Shown: positions 57,945 through 64,000 of the stretch, piece after piece | Numbering within the stretch: the first letter of the stretch is position 1 | How the letters are laid out: each line of letters starts with the position of its first letter | From: Streptomyces sp. R21 | GTDB taxonomy: Bacteria > Actinomycetota > Actinomycetes > Streptomycetales > Streptomycetaceae | Assembly: GCF_041051975.1 (NCBI RefSeq) | Contig: NZ_CP163435.1 | Span: 8,958,501-9,022,500 of the forward strand | Reading direction: 5' to 3' | Length of the DNA: 64,000 nucleotides | Translations under genes and position numbers: made by a program | Notes under the pieces: model-generated | Databases searched by the model: none | Told to the model about the DNA's origin: nothing | What the model saw: only the letters and a program-made list of their open reading frames with translations

Positions 57945-60002
57945 CTACCCGGCGTCCAACGCCGTTCGGCAGAGACGCAGAAGCCGTTCGTCCTCAAGGA
58001 TGTCGCCGCCGCCGTAGCCGCCGGAGTACACCCTGTGCCGCTGCGGCATGGCGAGTTCCGTGCGGAGCAGATCGTGGGCGGGCTCCGCTGCCCGGCCCAT
58101 CCTGACGAGGCACTCGGCGATCGTGCCGCGGGTGTATGGGTTCGCGTGCCAGGCGGAACGGAGCACCGGGAGGACCGGTTCCGGATCCCCGGCGATGTCC
58201 CACAGGGCGCAGGCGGCGGCCGTCCGGTCCCACACGTTCCCGCCGTCCGCGTCGGCGGCCTCGGCCATGAGGTGCAGCGCGGGGAGCGCGGCGACGGCCG
58301 AGGACCCCAGCGGGCCCAGAGCTTCGGCGGCCGCTCGCCGGCTACTGGAATCGTCGGACGTCAACTCCCTGCGCAGCACCGGAAGTACGGCCTCGGCGTC
58401 GCCCTCCACGGACCACAGAGCAGCCGCGGACGTCGCCGCCCGGTCGCTGTTCAGCAGCTCTCGCAGCACCGGTATCGCCTCATGGGCGGCCGTTCCGAAC
58501 GCTCCGAGCGCCTGGACCGCCGCCTCCACGATCACGGGCCTGCTCCGCACGTCGCCCGGCATGCCGTGCAGCAGCCGCAGCACCTCCGGCACCGCGGCCT
58601 CGTACCGCAGCGCGCCCAGCGAGTGCAGCAGCGGCGCAGCATGGTCGTACGTATCGGGGGCGTCGAGGGGGACAGCGCCGAGCCGGTTTTGCAGCAGCGG
58701 AGCCAGTGGGGCCGCCGCCGGGCCCAGGGATCCGACGATGTGCCCGAGGATGTTCGGCACCCCCGGCTGCTCCAACACCTGGGCGAGCGGCGGGACCGCC
58801 CGGGCGTCCCCGGTTCTGGCCAGCGCCGCCAGCGCGCTGCCCAGCGTCGGTGCCCCGTGTTCCCAGCGGCGGAGCCAGGACTCGGGACGGGCCGCCACCG
58901 CCGCGGCGAGGTGCTCGGCGGCCGGGGCCGCCAGGTCGAAGAGATCTTCCAGCACGGAGGCCGCGGCTTCGCGCAACCGCTTCTCGTCCGCGCCGAGTTG
59001 CTCGCCGATCAGCGCGATGGGCTCCTCGTACGAACCGCGCCAATCGCGGAACAGGCCCGCGGACATCCACACGGCGTTGCATCGGTCGGCCCGGGCGCCG
59101 CTGGTCAACTGCCCCTTGAGCAGGGCGATCCGGTCGGCGGTACGTCCGCCGAGGGCGGTGTGCAGCGTGCGCAGCAGTTGCGAGCCCTCCTCGTCCTCCG
59201 GCCGCAGCACCCGCAGTTGACCGATCAGTGTGTCGGTGGCCGGGCGCTCGAGTTCGTCCTGCTCCCTGGGCTCCTGCGCTCTGGCCCCGAGCAGGCCGAT
59301 GACGAGGGGCACGAAGCCGGACGGCAGCCGCTCGGGCGCACAACCGGCGAGCTGGCCGAGCGCGGCCAGCCGCAGCCCCGGGGCACCCGGATCGGTGGCG
59401 AGCGCGACCAGGCCCTCGATCGCGGGAGCGGCAGCCGCCGGATGCCGACGCGCGAACAGCCCGAGGCCCTCGGCCAGTCCCTGCAGGACCCGTCCGTCCG
59501 GCTCGGCCTCCATGCGCACGCTCAACAGGCCGAGTACGCGCGCGGGTTCCTCAAGGAACATGACCAGGGCACGCGGTGCCGCCCGGCGAACCTCCGGATC
59601 CCGGTCGTCGATCAGCTCGGCGAAGACGGCGGCACCCGCTCGTATCGCGGCCCGCGCCATCGCGTAGTTGTCGTTGCCGTCGTCGTGCTTCCCGGCGCGG
59701 CCCTCCTGGGCGAAGGGCTCCTCCGAGTCCCCGCCGCCGATGCTCACCAGCAGCTCCACGATGCTGCCCCGGTCGGGCACCTCCGGCCGCGCGATCAGCG
59801 CGAACAGGAACGGGATGCAGGCGAGCGTCGAGTCGTAGACATCGCCCTGGTGGTGGACGGCGCCGTACAACCCGTCGAGAGCTCTTTCCCGCTCGTCCGG
59901 GCAGGGGGAGGCCAGCCCCTGCAACAACTGCGGAACCGTCTCGGCGCTTCCGTACGCATGTCGCATGGAGGCCCAATCGACCTCGTCCATCCCCGTGAAC
60001 AC
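57945..60002 (-). CDS. HEAT-repeat protein
   Basis: The 685-residue protein is almost wholly alpha-helical repeats of the HEAT/ARM type, with units such as DPEVRRAAPRALVMFLEEPA, SSSRRAAAEALGPLGSSAVA and NPYTRGTIAECLVRMGRAAE. Such solenoids hold partner proteins. It has no catalytic motif, signal peptide or membrane segment. The GTG at 60002 is chosen for its GGAGGGTGCT site; an internal ATG lies four codons on. Streptomyces genomes have several similar proteins of unknown role. Confidence 0.82.
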   Translation of the reverse strand: MFTGMDEVDWASMRHAYGSAETVPQLLQGLASPCPDERERALDGLYGAVHHQGDVYDSTLACIPFLFALIARPEVPDRGSIVELLVSIGGGDSEEPFAQEGRAGKHDDGNDNYAMARAAIRAGAAVFAELIDDRDPEVRRAAPRALVMFLEEPARVLGLLSVRMEAEPDGRVLQGLAEGLGLFARRHPAAAAPAIEGLVALATDPGAPGLRLAALGQLAGCAPERLPSGFVPLVIGLLGARAQEPREQDELERPATDTLIGQLRVLRPEDEEGSQLLRTLHTALGGRTADRIALLKGQLTSGARADRCNAVWMSAGLFRDWRGSYEEPIALIGEQLGADEKRLREAAASVLEDLFDLAAPAAEHLAAAVAARPESWLRRWEHGAPTLGSALAALARTGDARAVPPLAQVLEQPGVPNILGHIVGSLGPAAAPLAPLLQNRLGAVPLDAPDTYDHAAPLLHSLGALRYEAAVPEVLRLLHGMPGDVRSRPVIVEAAVQALGAFGTAAHEAIPVLRELLNSDRAATSAAALWSVEGDAEAVLPVLRRELTSDDSSSRRAAAEALGPLGSSAVAALPALHLMAEAADADGGNVWDRTAAACALWDIAGDPEPVLPVLRSAWHANPYTRGTIAECLVRMGRAAEPAHDLLRTELAMPQRHRVYSGGYGGGDILEDERLLRLCRTALDAG

Positions 60003-60148
60003 AGCACCCTCCCCAGATGTGTGGCAACTGATCGCGAGTGTGCACCACGGCACTGACAGTGGCCTGTGGGCCGGACCGGGGTGGCCTGCGGAGCGCCCTA
60101 GACTGGGGCTTTCACACGAAACAGCCCTGGCGGGACGGGAGGACGACG

Positions 60149-60559
60149 GTGGCGGCAGAGGTCGGCGGCTTCGAGGATCCGTCCGCCGAGGTACTGGCGG
60201 AGGCCGCCGCGGCCTTCGGGCTGCTCGCCTCGTCGGCGCGGCTGCACATCGTGTGGGCGCTCGCGCAGGGCGAGAGCGATGTGACCGGGCTCGCGGAGCG
60301 GGTCGGCGGAGCGTTGCCCGCGGTCAGCCAGCACCTGACCAAGCTGAAGCTCGCCGGTCTCGTGCGCTCCCGGCGCGAGGGGCGGCGACAGGTGTACTTC
60401 GTCGACGACCCGGATGTCGTGACCGTCGTACGCCTCATGGTCGGCCAGCTGACCGACCGGGCCGAGCGCGCCCACGGCGGCGACCACGCCGGTCACGGTG
60501 ACCGCGCCGGTCACCCCGCACCGGGGCCGTCGGGCCGGATGCGCCGCCTTGGTGCCTGA
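60149..60559 (+). CDS. ArsR-family metal-type regulator with His-rich tail
   Basis: The 136-residue winged-helix protein has the ArsR/SmtB core (AFGLLASSARLHIVWALAQG, then GLAERVGGALPAVSQHLTKL as recognition helix, then RREGRRQVYFVDDP as the wing). Its C-terminal tail HGGDHAGHGDRAGH carries several His and Asp residues, consistent with metal sensing. No ELCVCDL-type cysteine site is present. The GTG has GGGAGGACG upstream. The stop overlaps the start of the MgtA gene, so it is the likely regulator of that gene and repressed by or responsive to divalent metal. Confidence 0.87.
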   Translation: MAAEVGGFEDPSAEVLAEAAAAFGLLASSARLHIVWALAQGESDVTGLAERVGGALPAVSQHLTKLKLAGLVRSRREGRRQVYFVDDPDVVTVVRLMVGQLTDRAERAHGGDHAGHGDRAGHPAPGPSGRMRRLGA

Positions 60560-63305
60560 GACCGCCGCGTCCCCCGACCCGGCGCGAAAGCGGCAGAGGC
60601 TACACGGGAGCGCGCCGCCGGGCGACAGAGGTGGCAGTGGTGACAGGGGTGACAGACCCGAGGATCTCTCCGGCTTCACCTCCCTCCAACTGCTGCGGCA
60701 TCTGGACACCAGCCCCCGCGGGCTGACCGAGGCGCAGGCCGGGGAACGGTTGGTGCGCCACGGCGTGAACACGGTCCTCGCCTGGCGTACGGAGTCCTGG
60801 CCGCGCCGTTTCGTCCACAGCCTGCGCGATCCGTTCACGGCGGTGCTGCTGTGCCTCGGTCTGGTGTCGGCCGCCGTGGCCGCCTGGGGCACGGCCTGCG
60901 TGATCCTCTCCCTGGTGGTGGTCAGCTGCGTGCTGCGGACGTCCGGCGAGTACCGGGCCGACCGGTCCATGGCCGGGCTGCGCGACCTGGTCGCCACGAC
61001 CGCCACCGTGCTGCGGCGCTCTGACCCGGACGCGCCCGGGCAGGCCCGGGAGATCCCGGTCGGCGAACTGGTGCCGGGCGATGTGATCCGGCTCGGCCCC
61101 GGCGACCTGGTCCCCGCGGACGTACGGCTGTTGCGCGCGAACGGGCTGACCGTGCACCAGGCCGTGCTGACGGGCGAGGCCGTACCCGTCGCCAAGGAGG
61201 CGATCGACACACCGCACCCACCGCCGTACGACGGCATCTTCCAGCAGCCGCAGCTCTGCTTCCTGGGCAGCGCCGTCGCCTCGGGCAGCGGCACCGCGGT
61301 CGTGGTCGCGACGGGAACGCGGACGCGGTTCGGGTCCGCGTTCGGCGGCCCCGGGGCCGGACCAGGTGCCCGGGACGGAGGCGCGCGTCGCGAGGCGAGT
61401 GCCTTCGACCCGTCCGTGCTCGGCGTCTCGCGGGTACTCATCCGGTTCATGCTGCTGACCCCGCCGCTGGTCCTGATGGCCAATGCGGCGGTGCGCGGGC
61501 GCGGCCTGGAGACGTTGCCGTTCGCCGTCGCGGTGGCGGTCGGGCTGACCCCCGAGATGCTGCCGGTGATCGTCACGCTGTGCCTGGCGCGCGGCGCGGC
61601 GCGGCTGGCCCGCATGCACGGAGTGATCGTCAAGCGGCTGCCCGCGCTGCACGACCTCGGCGCCGTCGACGTGCTCTGCCTGGACAAGACCGGCACCCTC
61701 ACCCAGGACCGGCCGGTGGTCGACCGCGCCCTGGACGCGCACGGCAACCACGATCCGGACGTCCTGCACTGGGCCGCCGTCAACGCCTGGTGGACTCTCC
61801 AGCTCGCCGAACTGCCCGCGCCGGACGCGCTCGACGAAGCGCTCCTGGAGGCGGCCGGCCCGGACGGGGAGGAGTACGACGGGGTGGCCGCGCTGCCCTT
61901 CGATCCCGTACGCCGTCTCGCCACCGCGGTCGTCCGCGACCCGGCTCGCCTCGGCGTCCACACAGTGGTGGTCAAGGGCGCCGTCGAGAACGTACTGGAG
62001 CGCTGCGCGCTGGAGCAGGGCGAACGGGAGAGACTGCTCGCCCTCGCCGCACGCGAGGCGGACGGCGGCCTGCGCCTGCTCGCCGTCGCCACCGCCGAAC
62101 GCCGTGCCCGCACCGGGACCGGCACCGGCGCCTGCACGCCCGCCGACGAACGCGGTCTGACCTTCCGCGGCTTCGTCGTCCTCGGTGACGCGCTCGCCCC
62201 CACCGCCGCCGACGCGCTGCGCGCCCTCACCGACCGGGCCATCGCCGTCAAGGTGCTCACGGGCGATCACCCGGGCTCGGCAGCCGGCACCTGCCGTGCC
62301 CTGGGCCTGGATCCGGGCGAGGTGTGGACCGCGGACCGGATCGACGCCCTCACCGACGCCGAACTGGCCGAGGCCGTCCGCCGTACGACGGTCTTCGCGC
62401 GCTGCACCCCCGAGCACAAGGCCCGGATCGCCGCCGCCCTGCGGACCGCCGGGCACACCGTGGGCTTCCTCGGCGACGGGGTCAACGACCTGCCCGCGCT
62501 GCGCGCCGCCGACGTCGGAATCGCCCCGCTGGGCGCCGTCGACGTGGTCCGGGAGCACGCAGACGTGGTCCTCGCGGAGAAGGACCTCACCACGATCGAC
62601 CACGCCGTCACCGAGGGACGGTACGGGGGCGTCGCCATCACCACGTATCTGCGCATCACGCTCTCCTCGAACCTGGGCAACGTCATCGCGATGCTCGCCG
62701 CCGGGCTCCTCCTGCCGTTCCTGCCGATGCTGCCCGCGCAGGTGCTGGCGCAGAACCTGTGCTTCGACGCGGCACAGCTCGCCTTCGCCTACGAACGCCC
62801 GCACCCGGACGCCGTGCGCCGTCCCACCGGGCTGCGCCCCCGCGGCCTGCTGCGCTTCATCACCGGCTTCGGCGCGCTCAACGCCGTCGCCGACCTGGCC
62901 ACCTTCGGGATCCTCGCGCTCGCCCTGCACGGCCCGGACGGAATGGACGACGCGGCGGTGTTCCACTCCGGCTGGTTCACCGAGAACCTGACGACCCAGG
63001 CGCTGGTCATGCTGCTGCTGCGCCTCGGCCGGCGCGGTGCGGAGGGCCGCCGGGCGCCGAGCCCGGTCGTCCGGGCCGCGGCCGCCCTCGCCGTGGCGGG
63101 CCTGCTGCTCCCGCTCTCGCCTCTCGGCCCGCCGCTCGGCATGACGGCGCTGCCGGTCCTCTACTACGTCCTGCTCGCCGCCGTCCTCGCGCTGTACGCC
63201 GCCGCGCTGAAAGCCGCCCGAGCCCGCTACGACCGGCGTGCCGGGGGTCTTGTCGCAGGTCCTGCGCATGGTTGTACAGTTGCGCAAAGTAGCAACCTTC
63301 GTTGA
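60552..63305 (+). CDS. mgtA: MgtA-type P-type Mg2+ ATPase
   Basis: The 917-residue membrane pump of the P3B group imports Mg2+ or related divalent metal with ATP. The phosphorylated aspartate is in DKTGTLTQD, the actuator motif is LTGEAVPV, the helix-4 transport site is VGLTPEMLPVIVT, and GDGVNDLPALRAADVGIAPL is the hinge. About ten helices are predicted. The GTG at 60552 lies inside the ArsR gene (overlap of eight bases), so expression is coupled to that metal-type regulator. A cytosolic stretch of about 45 residues with Gly/Asp repeats precedes the first helix. Confidence 0.92.
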   Translation: MPETAASPDPARKRQRLHGSAPPGDRGGSGDRGDRPEDLSGFTSLQLLRHLDTSPRGLTEAQAGERLVRHGVNTVLAWRTESWPRRFVHSLRDPFTAVLLCLGLVSAAVAAWGTACVILSLVVVSCVLRTSGEYRADRSMAGLRDLVATTATVLRRSDPDAPGQAREIPVGELVPGDVIRLGPGDLVPADVRLLRANGLTVHQAVLTGEAVPVAKEAIDTPHPPPYDGIFQQPQLCFLGSAVASGSGTAVVVATGTRTRFGSAFGGPGAGPGARDGGARREASAFDPSVLGVSRVLIRFMLLTPPLVLMANAAVRGRGLETLPFAVAVAVGLTPEMLPVIVTLCLARGAARLARMHGVIVKRLPALHDLGAVDVLCLDKTGTLTQDRPVVDRALDAHGNHDPDVLHWAAVNAWWTLQLAELPAPDALDEALLEAAGPDGEEYDGVAALPFDPVRRLATAVVRDPARLGVHTVVVKGAVENVLERCALEQGERERLLALAAREADGGLRLLAVATAERRARTGTGTGACTPADERGLTFRGFVVLGDALAPTAADALRALTDRAIAVKVLTGDHPGSAAGTCRALGLDPGEVWTADRIDALTDAELAEAVRRTTVFARCTPEHKARIAAALRTAGHTVGFLGDGVNDLPALRAADVGIAPLGAVDVVREHADVVLAEKDLTTIDHAVTEGRYGGVAITTYLRITLSSNLGNVIAMLAAGLLLPFLPMLPAQVLAQNLCFDAAQLAFAYERPHPDAVRRPTGLRPRGLLRFITGFGALNAVADLATFGILALALHGPDGMDDAAVFHSGWFTENLTTQALVMLLLRLGRRGAEGRRAPSPVVRAAAALAVAGLLLPLSPLGPPLGMTALPVLYYVLLAAVLALYAAALKAARARYDRRAGGLVAGPAHGCTVAQSSNLR
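63270..63297. promoter_or_regulatory. 28-bp dyad with TTGCGCAA core upstream of tatA
   Basis: GGTTG (63270-63274), TTGCGCAA (63280-63287) and CAACC (63293-63297) are all symmetric about the same centre. The site overlaps the last codons of mgtA and lies 64 bases before tatA. The core TTGCGCAA recurs at 63683-63690 before the TerD gene. It may be an operator in the tatA promoter region. Confidence 0.45.
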
Positions 63306-63360
63306 GGGGTGGCCGCCCACGGCACACCCCTCGACCGATGCGAGGAAGAGTGGGGACGCG

Positions 63361-63639
63361 ATGCTCCGCAACGGACTGGAACCCTGGCACCTGCTGGTCT
63401 TGGCGATCGTGCTCGTCGTGCTGTTCGGCTCGAAGAAGCTGCCCGACACCGCCCGCGCGCTGGGCAAGTCGATGCGCATCCTCAAGAGCGAGACCAAGGC
63501 GATGAAGGACGAGAGTGCCGCTACCGAGGCCCCCGCTTCCGGCGTCGCGGCGCAGGTGATCAGGCCGGCCCCGGCCGCCGCCGGTGACCCGGAGCCCGCG
63601 CCGCGACCGGCCACCGAGGCCACGGGCACCGCGCACTGA
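63361..63639 (+). CDS. tatA: TatA/E-type twin-arginine translocase subunit
   Basis: The 92-residue protein has the TatA layout: a short N-terminus, one membrane helix (LEPWHLLVLAIVLVVLFGSKK), a hinge at FGSKKLP and an amphipathic helix (DTARALGKSMRILKSETKAM), then a flexible Ala/Pro tail. TatA forms the pore for folded Tat substrates. The usual TatB and TatC genes are not in the window, so this is a solitary copy. The ATG at 63361 is the standard family start, and GAGTGGGGACGC lies upstream. Confidence 0.93.
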   Translation: MLRNGLEPWHLLVLAIVLVVLFGSKKLPDTARALGKSMRILKSETKAMKDESAATEAPASGVAAQVIRPAPAAAGDPEPAPRPATEATGTAH

Positions 63640-63767
63640 ACAAGCCCGTCGCGCCCGGCTGTTGACCGCGACGTTTCACTGTTTGCGCAACTGGTGGAAC
63701 CAGCCGGGGCGCCACGGCGTTTGAAGAGGACGAGCGCACATAGACCACAGAACATGGAGGAACAGCC

Positions 63768-64000
63768 GTGGGAGTGACTCTGTCCAAGGGCGGCAACGTC
63801 TCGCTGAGCAAGGAGGCTCCCGGCCTCACCGCTGTGACGGTCGGCCTCGGCTGGGACGTCCGCACCACCACCGGTGCGGACTACGACCTCGATGCCAGCG
63901 CCCTGTTGTGCAGCGACGCGGGCAAGGTCGTCTCCGACCTGCACTTCGTCTTCTACAACAACCTGACCAGCCCGGACGGTTCGGTCCAGCACACCGGTGA
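63768..64000 (+). CDS. TerD-family protein, N-terminal part (cut by window end)
   Basis: The 77 readable residues start MGVTLSKGGNVSLSKEAPGL and continue through VTVGLGWDVRTTTGADYDLD and LHFVFYNNLTSPDGSVQHTG. These match the N-terminus of TerD-type calcium-binding domains of the tellurium/stress resistance system; the DYDLDASAL stretch holds conserved acidic residues. The GTG has GGAGGAA upstream. The rest lies beyond the window. Confidence 0.93.
   Translation, partial: MGVTLSKGGNVSLSKEAPGLTAVTVGLGWDVRTTTGADYDLDASALLCSDAGKVVSDLHFVFYNNLTSPDGSVQHTG

Noticed and set aside
1..64000. tRNA, rRNA, riboswitch or integrase sites
   Set aside because: Reading both strands gave no cloverleaf or rRNA-like stretch, no recognisable riboswitch core and no integrase gene. 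Subtle elements could still be missed by eye.

Overview
The window is very GC-rich, gene-dense, high-GC3 actinobacterial chromosome. Streptomyces is the best fit: many GTG starts, ATGA/GTGA gene overlaps, LAXTG-type sortase substrates, a TTA codon at the start of a polyketide synthase gene, a conservon-type P450, a bacterial nitric oxide synthase and an xdh locus with an adjacent TetR gene. I found no rRNA or tRNA gene, no CRISPR array and no complete insertion sequence. One degenerate TnpB-derived element is present.

Layout. 1-4.2 kb: end of an EamA transporter, a secreted GH127-type arabinofuranosidase with a LamG domain, a truncated GH2 remnant and a nitrobindin-like protein. 4.3-14.7 kb: a compact four-gene biosynthetic locus. 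It encodes a one-module polyketide synthase (acyl ligase-ACP-KS-AT-DH-KR-ACP, no thioesterase), a fructosamine-kinase-like protein, a metal-dependent cyclase/hydrolase and a thiamine-diphosphate enzyme. 14.8-22.2 kb: cyclophilin, a sortase-anchored DUF1996 protein, a DoxX/peroxiredoxin pair and pyruvate carboxylase. 22.2-24.3 kb: a 5'-truncated saccharopine dehydrogenase abutting an internally deleted tnpB element, a strip of unidentified sequence, and an operon for three small ribosomal proteins (L33, type B L31, L36). 24.3-34.8 kb: ABM monooxygenase, GH16 enzyme, orphan P450, membrane acyltransferase, a second LAXTG surface protein, a divergent MFS/LysR pair, a GNAT enzyme and a second MFS.

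34.2-40.0 kb: a TetR regulator faces a four-gene xanthine-dehydrogenase-type operon, with two matching palindromes between them. 40-47.5 kb, minus strand: a bacterial Roco protein (LRR-Roc-COR GTPase), a single-polypeptide acyl-CoA carboxylase, a HAD phosphatase and an Lrp regulator. 47.7-52.6 kb: five tandem dyad repeats before a FUSC-like membrane protein, then a nitric oxide synthase whose open frame begins with a 14-residue tandem repeat region, and a lactonase-like propeller. 52.6-60 kb: CbiX-like protein, BadF-type kinase coupled to uracil-DNA glycosylase, BNR-repeat protein, two-TM membrane protein and a HEAT-repeat protein. 60.1-64 kb: ArsR regulator overlapping an MgtA-type Mg2+ ATPase, a TatA homologue and the start of a TerD gene.

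The strongest candidates for undescribed biology are the small polyketide/ThDP locus, the Roco GTPase, the repeat-fused nitric oxide synthase and the repeat array upstream of the FUSC gene. All functions come from reading motifs and gene order; no database search was run.
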